A DNA stretch of 64,000 nucleotides. Origin: Athripsodes cinereus (taxonomy: Eukaryota > Arthropoda > Insecta > Trichoptera > Leptoceridae). A program made the translations under genes and the position numbers. Every line of letters begins with the position of its first letter. Position 1 is the first letter of the stretch. A model generated the notes under the pieces. It ran no database searches and was not told where the DNA came from. It saw only the letters and a program-made list of their open reading frames with translations. Below are positions 1 to 10,585 of this stretch, one piece after another. The stretch is taken from contig OX388325.1 in assembly GCA_947579605.1 (NCBI GenBank), forward strand, positions 2,785,572-2,849,571, given 5' to 3'.

Positions 1-214
1 AGATCTGACGCATTGCAATATTTCATTCGACGCTCTTGAATCAAGAATATTACAAATGAATTCAGGGAAACCCGCAGGCCCTGACAACATACCACCAATT
101 TTTGTGAAGAGATGTATTCATGCTTTGACAGTGCCACTTACCATAATATTTAATAAATCTCTAGATAATGGTGTTTTTCCTTCAGCATGGAAAAATGGTA
201 ACATTATACCAATT
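1..214 (+). pseudogene. Jockey-type LINE reverse transcriptase, left fragment
   Basis: The frame reads the region just before the reverse transcriptase core of Jockey-group LINEs, with GPDNIPPIFVK, PLTIIFNKSL and GVFPSAWK-like segments. It enters from the left edge and stops abruptly after the NIIPI segment, where an unrelated LINE begins. The same protein resumes at 1997 with the expected HKK...NCRPI continuation. The two halves are therefore one element split by a nested insertion. The copy is dead. Confidence 0.85.
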
Positions 215-1987
215 ACTGCACTTACTATGAAACCGCAGCCAATTACTATGAAACCGCATACTCTGAAGTAAAGAACTTCTTCAATGAAAAAACACAGCCA
301 CGATGTGCTATACAAGATAAAAACGGCAAACTGCTGTTTGAGGACGAACTGATCGTCAAAAGATGGAAGGAATACCTAGAACAATTGTACAAAGGAAAGA
401 ACATACTCCAGGAAAGCAAAGCACTGGAAACAGAATATGACGTAGAAAATAATGGAGATGACATCTTAAGAAGTGAATTTGATATTGCATTAGCAAAGTT
501 GAAAGACGGCAAAGCACCAGGCATCGACCTGATTCCATCAGAGCTGCTTAAATGCGCGGGAAAAGGCATGCTTGATACATTGTATAAGCTCGTCTGCAAA
601 ATATACGACACAGGAGAGATACCTGAGGACTTTGCCAAATGTCTGATACGAGCGCTTCCTAAGAAGGCAGGCACGACAAAGTGTGAACAACACAGAACCT
701 TAAGCATGATATCACACGCTTCTAAGATACTCACCAACATTATAATGAAAAGGGCGGAAAATAAAATAAACGAAACACTTTCAGAAGATCAATTTGGATT
801 CCGCAAGGAGACTGGTACAAGAGATGCAATCCTGAGTCTCAGACTTATTCTAGAAAAGAGAATAACAATTAATAAAAATACATATATAGCATTCATCGAC
901 CTTGAAAAGGCATTCGATAAAGTAGAATGGGAACAACTTTTTAACACTCTAAACCAGATAGGAATGAGTTATAAAGACAGAAGAGCAATCTGGAGCTTAT
1001 ACAAGAACGAAATGGCTGTAATCAAAGGCAGAGAGAGCTGCGCAGAAGCAAGGGTCGAACAAGGCGTAAGACAAGGATGCTCAATGTCGCCAGCTCTCTT
1101 TAACTGCTATATACAGCGAGCCATTGATGAACTGAGAGAAGAAATGAAGAACTGGACAGGAGTAAAAATAAAAGGGAAAAAGGTCGACATGATCAGATAT
1201 GCTGACGACATAGCACTGCTCGCAGACTCCGAGATGGAGCTGAACGAAGCCTTAGGAAATATGGAAAGTATTCTGTTGTCAAAGTACAACATGAAAATAA
1301 ATAAAGAAAAAACAAAATGTATGGTCGTTGGAAGAGAGGAAGCGACTGCGAACATTGCCATAAATGGAGTGAGCATCAAACAAGTAAGTGAATTCGTGTA
1401 CCTGGGCAGCAGAATAAACCAGGATGGACGCTCCAAATCGGAAATTGTAAGCAGAATAAACCAGGCAAGGATTGCCTTTAACAAAAAATCAAAGATATTG
1501 GAATCCCCAAATATTGACTTAAGCGTAAGGAAGAACCTTACTAAAGCCTTTGTATGGAGCATTCTGCTTTATGGTTGTGAGACATGGACCATCAGCAAGA
1601 GTGAAAGCGGACGGTTGGCGGCCTTTGAGATGTGGTGCTACAGACGCATGCTCAAGATCCATTGGTCGGAGCACGTCGAAAATGAAGAAGTATTAACCAG
1701 GGTAGGCGAAAAAAGGCAACTCCTTAAGAGAATCAGCCAACAACGAGCTAACTGGATTGGCCACAACATCAGGCATCCAGGACTACTCATCGCCATCGCA
1801 GAGGGTAAGACCGAGGGGACAAATGGCAGAGGCCGACCAAGAGAAGCATATATGGACCAACTGAAGAGAGACATGAACTGTGGCTCATACGTAGGGCTAA
1901 AAAGACTGGCTGAGAATAGAGACGAATGGAGAAGAAAAACCAAACTCGTTGCAGACCAATCCAGTGGATTGTAACTCATTATATATA
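215..1987 (+). mobile_element. RTE-like LINE, 5'-truncated, nested insertion
   Basis: This LINE fragment is inserted inside the Jockey copy. A 9-bp target duplication, ATACCAATT, flanks it at 206-214 and 1988-1996. It starts within the coding region, so it is 5' truncated. The first bases contain a short tandem duplication of ACTATGAAACCGCA. The 3' end is AT-rich without a long A tail, as is common in RTE-type elements. Confidence 0.85.
217..1974 (+). CDS. RTE-like reverse transcriptase, partial
   Basis: The product is a non-LTR reverse transcriptase that would copy its RNA at a nicked genomic site. The frame is open from the insertion junction to the stop at 1972-1974. No natural ATG marks its start because the endonuclease part has been lost. 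Visible blocks are the KAPGIDLIPSELLK start of the fingers, AFIDLEKAFDKV, the GVRQGCSMSPALFN block, the catalytic RYADDIALL (near 1195-1220) and a C-terminal region with YGCETW and GRGRPR. This C-terminal type is typical of RTE-related arthropod elements. No lesion is visible in the retained part, which suggests a fairly recent insertion. The exact clade is inferred by eye. Confidence 0.85.
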   Translation, partial: CTYYETAANYYETAYSEVKNFFNEKTQPRCAIQDKNGKLLFEDELIVKRWKEYLEQLYKGKNILQESKALETEYDVENNGDDILRSEFDIALAKLKDGKAPGIDLIPSELLKCAGKGMLDTLYKLVCKIYDTGEIPEDFAKCLIRALPKKAGTTKCEQHRTLSMISHASKILTNIIMKRAENKINETLSEDQFGFRKETGTRDAILSLRLILEKRITINKNTYIAFIDLEKAFDKVEWEQLFNTLNQIGMSYKDRRAIWSLYKNEMAVIKGRESCAEARVEQGVRQGCSMSPALFNCYIQRAIDELREEMKNWTGVKIKGKKVDMIRYADDIALLADSEMELNEALGNMESILLSKYNMKINKEKTKCMVVGREEATANIAINGVSIKQVSEFVYLGSRINQDGRSKSEIVSRINQARIAFNKKSKILESPNIDLSVRKNLTKAFVWSILLYGCETWTISKSESGRLAAFEMWCYRRMLKIHWSEHVENEEVLTRVGEKRQLLKRISQQRANWIGHNIRHPGLLIAIAEGKTEGTNGRGRPREAYMDQLKRDMNCGSYVGLKRLAENRDEWRRKTKLVADQSSGL

Positions 1988-1996
1988 ATACCAATT

Positions 1997-3085
1997 CATA
2001 AAAAGGAGGACAAGGCTAATATTTCAAATTGTAGACCTATTTTTTTTGCAATCTGTCATACCAAAATTATTTGAATCCTTAGTACTAGATCAGATATTGC
2101 CATCTGTTTCACATATAATAGAGCCTCAGCAGCATGGAATTATCTCAGGCAGGTCAACTCTCTCAAATCTGACAATCTATGAACATTTTATAGCCGAGAC
2201 CCTTGCCCAAGGATCTCAAGTTGACAGTATAATTATATACCGATTTCAGTAAAGCCTTTGACAAGGTGTCCCACAATATCCTTCTGGGTAAATTATCAGC
2301 CCTGCGTGTGGGGGGCGCTTTGTTGAAATGGTTTGAAAGCTACCTGAGAGGGCGAACACTTCGTGTGAGAATCGAATATACCAGTATCTGATAGTTTTGA
2401 GGCTACAAGTGGATTGCCTCAAGGCAGCCATCTTGCTCCGGTGCTGTTCCTAATTTTTGTAAATGATTTAACTAGAGAATTTAGAGACGTAAATTTTTTG
2501 CTCTTCGCTGATGATTTGAAGATTTATAAAAGTATTAGTAGCCCTTATGATTGCCACACACTTCAAAACAATTTAGATAAACTAAATGTTTGGTGTGAGA
2601 ACAATAATTTGCCGCTTAATATCAGCAAATGTCAGTGCATTCGTTTTCTAGAAGAAAAAATATTATAAACCATGACTATCAGTTAGAGAACACTACGTTG
2701 GAGTCGGTAACGGAAATAAGAGATTTAGGAGTAATTTTTGATGAAAAGATATCTTTTGTAAGTCATATATCCGAAATAACGGGCAGGGCACTTAGAACAT
2801 TGGCCTTTGTACTGCGCACAGTATGTATGTGAATTTAATAATATTGATGCAGTTGCATTGTTGTATAAGTCACTTGTGCGCAGTCAGCTAGAATATAACT
2901 CACCAATATGGGCACCCAGCTATAGCGTTTATTAACTTAGAACGGGTTCAACATAAATTTCTCCGGTTTACTAAAAATACCTCGAGAAGAACTAAACTAT
3001 GAACGTTTGCAATTGCTGCTTAATATCAATACTCTAGCAAATAGAAGAATAATTAATGACTTAACATTTTTATTCAAAACTAGTG
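1997..3085 (+). pseudogene. Jockey-type LINE reverse transcriptase, middle fragment
   Basis: This is the continuation of the element at 1-214. It reads the NCRPI block, the EPQQHG...SGRST block, AFDKVSHN in a shifted frame near 2255, GLPQGSHLAPVLF, and the catalytic FADDLK near 2505-2520. It then reads thumb-region motifs such as RSQLEYNSPIW (2880-2910) and a LFKTS segment just before the break. Frameshifts and stops occur near 2040, 2250, 2390, 2665, 2830 and 2935, so the copy is dead. It breaks at about 3085 and its C-terminus reappears at 6455. Confidence 0.85.
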
Positions 3086-3094
3086 TACCCGGTA

Positions 3095-3840
3095 ACATCG
3101 TCCCGAAGTTAAATCTTGAAGTTTGACACTGCAGACGCCCCTTATTTCACTAAACAAACTACTGAAAACCTCTTCCCATTGAAAAAACTTGAAGTTTGAC
3201 ATCCCACACGACCATATTTCAATTAAAAAAAATGGGTAGGTACCTACGTGGATATAATTACTATAAACCTTCTCTTAATGTAAAATTTTGAGGTTTGACA
3301 CTGTACATGCCTATATTCAAACAAAAAAAAAGGTTGGTACCTACGTGAATAAAAATACTAAAAATTTCTTCCCATTGTAAATTTTGAAGTTCGACACCGC
3401 ACACGCCTATATTTAAATAAAAAAAAAATAGGTATCTACGTGGATAAAAGTACTGAAAACCTCTTCCCACTGTAAAATCTTGAAGTTTGACATCCCACAC
3501 GACCATATTTCAATTTAAAAAATATGGGTAGGTACCTACGTGGATCTAAGTACTGAAAACCTCTTCCCACTGTAAAATCTTGAAGTTTGACATCCCACAC
3601 GACCATATTTCAATTAAAAAAAATGGGTAGGTACCTACGTAGATAAAAGTACTGAAAACCTTTTCCTACTGTAAAATCTTGAAGTTTGATATCCCACACG
3701 GCCATATTTCAATAAAAAAATGGATAGGAACCTACGTAGATATAATTACGAAAAACCTCTTCCCATTGAAATACCTTGAAGTTAGACACCTACACGTCTA
3801 TATTTCATTAAAAAAAATAGATAGGTACCTATGCGGAAAA
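3095..3840. repeat. ~98-bp tandem repeat (about 8 copies)
   Basis: About eight diverged copies recur every 97-101 bp. Each carries a CTTGAAGTTTGACA-like core, a CACACG block, a poly-A stretch and a TAGGTACCTACG block. The array starts at the left junction of the second insertion into the Jockey element, so it probably belongs to that inserted unit. No protein is encoded. Confidence 0.85.
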
Positions 3841-4039
3841 AAAAGTAAGTAAAAAAAGTAATGAAAGAATTAATGCTACCTAGGTACTCCCTCCCTGTGT
3901 TCCCAAAAGGCTTAGTTGGAAAAGATCGCGCCTTTGCGATAAACTCGCCCTCTATAAATTGATTGTATTTAATTCGAATGTAGGTATACCTTTTATGTAA
4001 TTGTTAATTTATGTAGGTAATCAATGTACAGTAAAGAAT

Positions 4040-4390
4040 GAATCTTCTTCTTCTTCTTGTGCCGCTCCTATCGGAGGTTGGCGACCATCTCTTGATACTC
4101 TTCACGATCCTGGGTCAGTCTGATGAGGGTTGCTGCATCCGGTATTCCAAACCACTGCCGAAGATTCTTGAGCCATGATGCTCTTTTGCGCCCCAAACCC
4201 CGTCTGCCCTCTATCTTACCCTCTACTATAAGCTGCAGAAGGGCATATTTTTCTCCACGGAATATGTGACCAAAGTATGCGGCCTTTCGTCTTTTGACAG
4301 TGGTTAGTAGCTCTCTATCTTTTTGCATTATATTCAGAACTGCTTCGTTGGACACTCGATCAGTCCATGAGATACGCAGCATTCTTCTGT
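4040..4390 (-). pseudogene. LINE reverse transcriptase C-terminal fragment (RTE-like)
   Basis: On the minus strand this reads the end of a LINE reverse transcriptase. It contains RRMLRISWTDRVSN-type residues, a YFGHIFRG segment, a GRRGLGRKRASWL basic segment and a final DREEY block. It ends in a short (GAA)n tail, seen as CTTCTTCTTCTTCTT on the plus strand at about 4042-4056. The piece is strongly 5' truncated and is a dead insertion. Confidence 0.8.
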
Positions 4391-5520
4391 AATAAATAAA
4401 TAAAAAACCATAATGAATGAATAAACATTCTTCAATATTCTAGAGTATTGCCTACTTTCAATTGATATACTTTCATCGGATTTTTTTTTAAAGACATAAA
4501 AATATTAAGTCAAAATAAATATTACTCGTTGATTGAGAAAAATCTAGTTCCTACCTATGTACTTATTGGAAAACTCATACCTACAATATTGTCTATTGAT
4601 TTCATGATTCCATTTTCACATTTATTTTTCTTTGCTTTTTTCTCATGTGTCATATTTCTATGTTCTATGAAATCGAATGAAAATATACCGAAATTTATGC
4701 AATCCTAATTTACACAAATTAGTAGTTTTTATGATTTGCAAGCATGATGTTTTATAACCAAAATAATCTCCAAGCTTTTAGTTTCAGTTTTGTAGTATTT
4801 TCTATCACTTCCATTTTAAAATCAATTCAATATAATGAAAATATTTTGTCAACAATATCTGCAATTTTAAGTCAAATTTCATACATTACCTTAGTAAAAT
4901 CCAATAAAATGGTGATATCTTTGTCAATAAATAAGATATTTGAAATATTTTTGGCCTGGAGTCTGTGATTATCTATAGTGTTTATTATTCAACGTGCCTT
5001 TCCTAAATTAGGGACATTGTTGATGATATGTACGGGCTCAAATATTTGTGCCGATTCCCACAAATACTAAGAAATAATAAAGGACTACCAATTTTTAGAA
5101 AGTCTGAGTCTTAAACATTTCATAATAAGTCAAGCTTTTCTTCTTTCCACACAAAGCATGAAGGGAATATTAAAATACATACCTTCTCTTTTTTTGTAAT
5201 AAAGATACTTTGCAAAAATATAAATCATCATTTACCAAAGGGTAATCATTGCAAAAAATAATGGATACTCACCTATTTTTACTTAATTTCTTATTCAACT
5301 ACAAATTTTTATAACACATCATAGGAAAAGAGAAAGTTTTATTATGTTAATTAATTTATTGCATCAAAAATTCATAAAACAAACTTCTTTTGATAAACCT
5401 TTAAGATTTTCATGGGAACGAAGAGAAGAGAATACAGTTTTTTTTCCGTTCAGATTTTTTGCAACGATTGTGTCACTTCTTCCTACGACATTCCTAAAGC
5501 CATAATGCCGTCGTCGTTAA
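4391..5520. other. AT-rich non-coding sequence
   Basis: No convincing gene is present. The 4744-4968 plus-strand open frame is short, low in complexity and unlike any family I recognise. The stretch is probably part of the unit inserted into the Jockey element. Confidence 0.5.
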
Positions 5521-5547
5521 TTTATTTTTAATATAATGTATAATTTC

Positions 5548-5623
5548 TTAATAATTAATATCATCATCATTGTGAAAAGGTGGCATCCAGTCGCAATCCT
5601 TTCGGATGACCGTTTTGGTGTTT
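5548..5623 (-). CDS. Putative terminal exon of an unknown gene
   Basis: On the minus strand a pyrimidine-rich tract ending in TTTTTTTGCAG (AG at 5625-5624) is followed by an open segment reading NTKTVIRKDCDWMPPFHN and an acidic tail. A TAA stop lies at 5550-5548. An AATAAA-type signal follows about 25 bases downstream, near 5526-5520. This is how a last coding exon looks. I do not recognise the protein and found no partner exon on the minus strand up to 8 kb. It could be a retained piece of a captured host gene inside the insert, or chance. Confidence 0.35.
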
Positions 5624-5631
5624 CTGCAAAA

Positions 5632-6454
5632 AAATATAATGTTAACTCTTTAGTAACAAAAATGTAAAGCAGATTCAATAGATTATATTTAGATAGAAAA
5701 CGTAAATTAATTCTCCCTGATGTTAAATTAAATATTTATCTATTTATTCATCATCATTACAATACATTTGAAAATACACATGAAACGTTCTTTTTGACAC
5801 ATCGTTCATTGATCGCCATTTTGGAATGTTATAATCATAGAATAATAAATATACTAAAGTATAATGACAAATAATTGCCAGATGAATAACATATTGTTTT
5901 TGGCTTTTCAATAAGCACGTGCTTAATATTTTTAAATTGGATTATTTACGCAAAAAATATTTTAAATGTGTTTATTTGCACGAAATTAAAAATATTTGAA
6001 ATGTTTTAATTTGCATGAACTTAAAAAAATTGTGATTGTGCTTATTTTTTACAAATTAATCATAAATATTTATAGTACTTTTCATAATTAATTTTGATAT
6101 GGCAATATAATATGATACACAATTTTGGCGGTAAAGATTATTTTTCTTAACCTTTCAAACTCACGTAAAAAACGTATTTTTTATCTCATTCACACTTTTT
6201 TTTCATCCACCCTTTTTTGCTGTTTTTCTCGCTTCTCAAAAAGAAAGTACGGCATTTAATGGGTGTTTTTCTCGCTTCTCAAAAAGAAGGTACGGCATTT
6301 AATGGGTTTTTATTCCAAATAGGTACCTCATCTTGTAATGGTTAGGTCAATGGAACGCAAATTTCTTGAAATGGGAGAGTATAGCCCAGTGAAAGTTTAG
6401 TACGTAAATTTGAAAATCAGATTTATACAAATAGATTGTAAATATTTTTTTCGA
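5632..6454. other. AT-rich non-coding sequence
   Basis: No gene is visible. Apart from a 43-bp tandem duplication near its right end, the stretch is low-complexity A/T-rich DNA. Its right edge at about 6440-6454 is where the Jockey coding sequence resumes. Confidence 0.5.
6222..6307. repeat. 43-bp tandem duplication
   Basis: Two almost identical copies start at 6222 and 6265. Each contains TTTTTCTCGCTTCTCAAAAA followed by a TACGGCATTTAATGGGT block. One A/G difference separates the copies. Confidence 0.9.
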
Positions 6455-6690
6455 CAGCCCTGAATTGCTACAATCAATTAACTTCAGAGTACCTGGGCGA
6501 TGTACGAGGAGCCGCGAGACCTTTTATTGTGACAATTATACCACAAATTACGTCAAACATACAGTCATCCCTCGTTTACATCGATTAGGGAACGAATTCT
6601 TATCAGACTTGGATTTATTTAATATTAGTATTGCTTCTTTTAGGACGCTTTTGAAATGTATATTTGACTCTGAGAACACATTGTGATATG
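6455..6690 (+). pseudogene. Jockey-type LINE ORF2 C-terminus, right fragment
   Basis: The frame reads DSPELLQSINFRVP, then CTRSRETFYC, then NYVKHTVIPRLHRLGNEF and a LDLFNIS segment, ending in a TGA. These are the usual C-terminal blocks of Jockey-group ORF2. It takes up directly where the fragment ending at 3085 stops. The probable 3' untranslated region runs to about 7000, ending in an A-rich stretch. The original element therefore spanned about 1 to 7000 with two insertions. Confidence 0.8.
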
Positions 6691-6815
6691 ATTGATCCTT
6701 CAATATAAGAACGCATTGCCATTCATGAAAGATTCTTTCTTTTTGTGAATTTAATATGGCAATTGATAGTACCTACCTGTTTTTTCTTTTTTGTTATTGA
6801 ACATACTATTATTGT

Positions 6816-6843
6816 ACCTATATACATATATATGTATATAGGT
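6816..6843. repeat. 28-bp perfect palindrome
   Basis: ACCTATATACATA, a TA centre, then the exact reverse complement of the first arm. It could form a cruciform. It lies in the probable 3' untranslated region of the Jockey copy. Confidence 0.9.
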
Positions 6844-7000
6844 GTATTGTGTATAATCGATTTATTTTGTTATTATCATTTACTTCTACATTAGAGACAA
6901 TTCGATAGACGTACCTCATTGTATCGACTGTACTCATAGTGGAGTCGGGTCTGTTTTAATAATTATTATTGTCAACATAAAAATAAAGTGATATTATTAC

Positions 7001-7500
7001 TTTATTATTTTAGCATTTAAGCCAATACGAGTAGTTTTATCATGCATATTATGTTTATGTATTGATATTTCATTTCTTATTATTATATTATACATTTTGT
7101 ACTTGTAGAGCCATGTATAATATATTATATATTATGTATAGTGTGCCTGCATAGTATATACGTATACCCTCGGTGTTATACAGTTAAACAATGTTATGAG
7201 GTGTGTGTGTATGCTGTGCGGCCGCCTTTACTTACTTAATGCCTAGCGCATACCTACATTTTTATCATGTATTATTATTATGTACACTTATTAATATTTA
7301 TTTTTTTACTTGTTGTTATTATGCTGTGTATTGTTTTTGTTTGCAAGATACCTACCGTATATTATTTTTTTTTATACGCGGCGGCAGAATTGCCATCCAC
7401 ACTTCTCAGCATTATACAACCAGATAAGTCTCCATATGATCAGTCATGATCACACAAAAACTTAACAGTCTAATGCCGGGAAAAATTCACCTATCCAGAT
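7001..7500. other. AT-rich non-coding sequence
   Basis: No supported gene. There are TATA-rich simple-sequence stretches. The short open frames at 7203-7449 are low-complexity hydrophobic readings. Confidence 0.5.
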
Positions 7501-7537
7501 ATACAGGATATCAAAGGATTAGGCTCAAAACACGGGA

Positions 7538-8560
7538 TCAAAATACCAGCATTGTGCCTGAAATATCTGTGTTCAGAAACCTTTTTACTATATTACAAGT
7601 GTTTATTATAATAGATTTTTGAATTTTAATATACAAATTAACCGGTAAATCTAATTTTTGTAAATTATTTATTAAAGATTTCGGAGTTACCCCTGTAGCT
7701 GACATGACTAAAGGTATTATATAAACGGACCTAGAATGCCAAATATTTTTTATTTCTCCTGCTAGTTCTGTATATTTACGTATTTTTTCTGTGACGGTTG
7801 TTTGTATATTATGTGTATTTGGAACAGCGATGTCGATTAGGTGCGTTATTTTATTACGTTTATCATGTAATACTAAATCGGGTCTATTATGATGTATTTG
7901 TCTATCTGTTATTATGGTTTTATCATAATAGAGCCTATAATTTTGATTTTCTAATACCTGTTCCGGGTTGTATTTATAATAAGGTATTACATTATTTGAG
8001 TTTAAAAGATTATGTTTAATAGCTAAATTTTGATGTATAATTTTTGCTACATGATTATGTCTATAAGTATACTCAGTTTGAGCGAGAGTGGAACAACCCG
8101 AAACTATGTGTTGAATTGTTTCCGGTTTTGCCAGACATTTCCTACACAAATCATCAATTATACCTATTTTGATTTTTTATAATATATTTTTGATAATTTT
8201 TTGTATTTATTACCTGATCTTGAATTGCTAGCATGAAACCCTCGGTTTCCCCATACAATTCCCCAATGGTCAACCACCTGTTTGACGCATATTTGTCAAC
8301 ATAAGATTGGTTGAGATCATTGAGGTGTCTAGCATGAAGTTCCTTCCTACCCCAAGATTCTAACAAAATATTTAAATAGTTTAATCGCGGACCTACTGTT
8401 TCGTCATTTAAATTTAAAGGTGTATGATTTTTATCGGCCTGTATTATAATTTTATGTAATATAGAATTATTTTGTTTGTTCTTAAAAAATGTTTTAAGGG
8501 ATTCTATTTGATTATTATGTAAAGAGGAAATGTTAACAATTCCTCTTCCTCCTATACTCC
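7538..8560 (-). pseudogene. R4/Dong-like LINE 3' portion with restriction-like endonuclease (copy A)
   Basis: Minus-strand reading from 8560 downward gives GGRG(I)VNIS, LHNNQIESLK, LLESWGRKELHA and then, after a frameshift near 8150, a CCHC knuckle (CRKC...ETIQHIVSGC). Next come RHNHVAKIIHQ, the RPDLVLHD...DIAVPN segment and a C-terminal KYTELAGEIKNIW block. CCHC followed by a PD...D endonuclease signature is the arrangement of LINEs that use a restriction-like endonuclease (R2/R4/Dong type). The copy is 5' truncated at about 8560. Two related copies lie at 37047-38013 and 41893-42470. Confidence 0.8.
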
Positions 8561-8727
8561 TATTAAGTTATTATTTGTATAGCTTTTAAGTTTAAGTGAA
8601 ATGTATTATTATTTTCTCTTTATCCTGTAAAAGGCATTAGCCGTATTTTTTTTTTTTTTACATAACATGCATAGACAATTCACATCATAGATAAATAAAT
8701 AAATAAATAATTATGTCTTATTTTCAG

Positions 8728-8822
8728 ACAAAGCATACTGATATGGATACCAGAGCAGAAGCAGAAGGAGAAACATCTCACAACAAAGGAGGCAGTTTAG
8801 AGACTAATCGAGCAGCCATCAG
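8728..8822 (+). CDS. Putative internal exon of an unknown gene
   Basis: A good acceptor (TTATTTTCAG ending at 8727) and a donor (CAG/GTATGA, GT at 8823) bracket 95 bases that are open in one frame. They encode a hydrophilic segment, TKHTDMDTRAEAEGETSH and a short basic end. Base composition is richer in G/C than the surroundings. I do not recognise the protein and cannot see neighbouring exons. Confidence 0.35.
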
Positions 8823-8871
8823 GTATGATATGTAATTACTATATTTATTTATCATTCAATATACAGTGGAA

Positions 8872-9660
8872 CATCTCATAACGAGTTTAATTCGTTCCAG
8901 ACTCTTACTCGTTAAGCGAAACATTTTTTTCTATACAAATCAGTGTAAAATACGATAATGTGTTCCATGCCGAAAGAATAAGTATTCTTGGAGACCTTAA
9001 TGATTTTTTTTATTAACGTTTATTCAAATAAAATTACTTAGAAAAGAGTGAAACAACTTGTAATACAATTTAGATTAGGAAACAAAACGTAAGTACCTTT
9101 ATAAAAATATGAATTTATAACAAATAATTAACCATTTTTAACAAGAGCACTAACCGTAAACTTAATCGTTTCTTAGACATTCTTGACATTCCCTTTGAAG
9201 CATCCATCTTCTTTATTTTATCCTTCTTCTTGAGAATAGTGCAGATCGTTGATGTTGACCGATAGTATGTGCGCATATGTGCGTGCTAGATATGCCACGC
9301 TCACACCTTGTTCTCGCTTTTCAATGATTTTCCGTTTCATTTCAACAGTTGTTTTTATTCTCTTCTGACTGTCTTCTTGTGTTTTTTTCTTCGAGGACAA
9401 TTTTGAACGGATTATAATACTTTGCACATTAAAAAAATACTAATAATTTCAATGCAAATTTTGGAAAAATGGGTGATCACTTGCGAAACCAAGGCGCTAA
9501 CGGAGCGAGTGCTAAACACAGACTGATATGTACTGGCGCGGACGTCCCGGCTCACAAGGTCACAGGTGAATGTCGTGAAAAAGGGACTTACCTACCCTTT
9601 CTCTGTAACTCGTTATGCGAAATATCGCTCGTTATGGGAGCAATTTTTTCACATTTTTTT
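8872..9660. mobile_element. Degraded pogo/Tigger DNA transposon
   Basis: The left end starts TACAGTGGAACATCTCATAA, a pogo/Tigger-like terminus with TA at the insertion edge. The body carries a minus-strand CENP-B-type helix-turn-helix remnant. Related CTCGTTATG blocks near 9607 and 9630 resemble internal terminal sequence, but no matching right terminus was found. Confidence 0.6.
9130..9427 (-). pseudogene. Tigger transposase N-terminal (CENP-B HTH) remnant
   Basis: On the minus strand the reading RIKTTVEMKRKIIEKREQGV, SVAYLARTY and then, after a small frame disruption, STSTICTILKKKDKIKKMDA is the first helix-turn-helix of pogo/Tigger transposases, which binds the terminal inverted repeats. 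The catalytic DDE domain is missing. Confidence 0.7.
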
Positions 9661-9831
9661 TTGAAAAATATATACATTTACATACAATTTATACATTTGT
9701 GTTAATCATTTAAGTTACTAATACACACAACTATTAGTGATGTATATAAAAAAGAATACAAGTAATCATTAATATAATAACAAGTGATCTAGAGTTTGTG
9801 TGTTTACATTGTGAAAAGACATTTTAAACAT

Positions 9832-9935
9832 ATTTGATATCAACAGAAACACTGTTAACTTTTCACTATTGATTTATTAATACTCAAGCGCTTTCGTCAA
9901 GTTAGCTTGACATTTTCAAGAGAACTAATTACAAG
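9832..9935 (-). repeat. Penelope-like terminal repeat, left
   Basis: Inverted partner of 10586-10689, with about three mismatches and small indels near the outer end. It contains GCGCTTTCGTCAAGTTAGC, the reverse complement of the hammerhead-like core. Confidence 0.85.
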
Positions 9936-10023
9936 ATTTTTTTTTCTTAAAGTCACATGCAACAATATTTTTTATATGTAGGTACCTAAAAACAGAAAAG
10001 AAGGGGCAAGGAAGTAGGAGTAG

Positions 10024-10506
10024 TTAAGACAATGGTGGATGAACAATTGGTTTCAACAATGGTGATGGATGGGGTATTTGAATATTTACAATATTTTTAA
10101 TATTTCTATGTATTTCCAATGTTTCCAAAGCAATTAATTTTCTATACCGGTTTTCTGAATGTAGGACCCTTACACTATTCACATCAAAATTGTGATTATG
10201 ACTAATGCAATGATCCGCCATCTCCGAACAATTAGATAAACCCCTAAGTGCTCTGGAATGTTCTTTGATGCGAGTGTCTATCGATCGACTGGTCTGTCCG
10301 ACATATTTGGCATCACAATCATTGCAATCAATACAATAGACACCGCTGCCATTAATTATATTGTTACGGTCCTTATTATTAAAAAGTAGTTTGCTTAAAT
10401 TGTTGTTGGTATAAAATGCTGGATTAAAATATGGTTTTGTAATATTATTTACTTTTTCAGTCAAACTATTGACGTAGGTACAAAATCTTTCTCCAATTCC
10501 TATCAC
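10024..10506 (-). pseudogene. GIY-YIG endonuclease domain of Penelope-like element
   Basis: The 160-residue frame has the GIY-YIG signature as GVYCIDC...KYVGQTSRS. It is followed by the catalytic-type arginine in TRIKEH, a SEMADHCISHNHNF segment and the LETLEIHR glutamate region. In Penelope elements this domain nicks target DNA and follows the reverse transcriptase. Here no reverse transcriptase precedes it, so the element cannot move alone. The nuclease frame itself is intact. Confidence 0.8.
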
Positions 10507-10585
10507 TATCTTTTACAATGGGTGCATATAAATATCTATGAATCATTATTTTCTTCTGTTTCTTTAATAACATCCTCTCAATCAT

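Noticed and set aside
1107..1562. Minus-strand 151-residue ORF
   Set aside because: Antisense shadow of the RTE-like reverse transcriptase frame.
7798..8019. Plus-strand ORF (also at 42068-42307)
   Set aside because: Antisense shadow of the R4-like LINE endonuclease region on the minus strand.
9469..9705. 78-residue plus-strand ORF
   Set aside because: It reads through degraded Tigger terminal sequence into a poly-T tract, with no domain.
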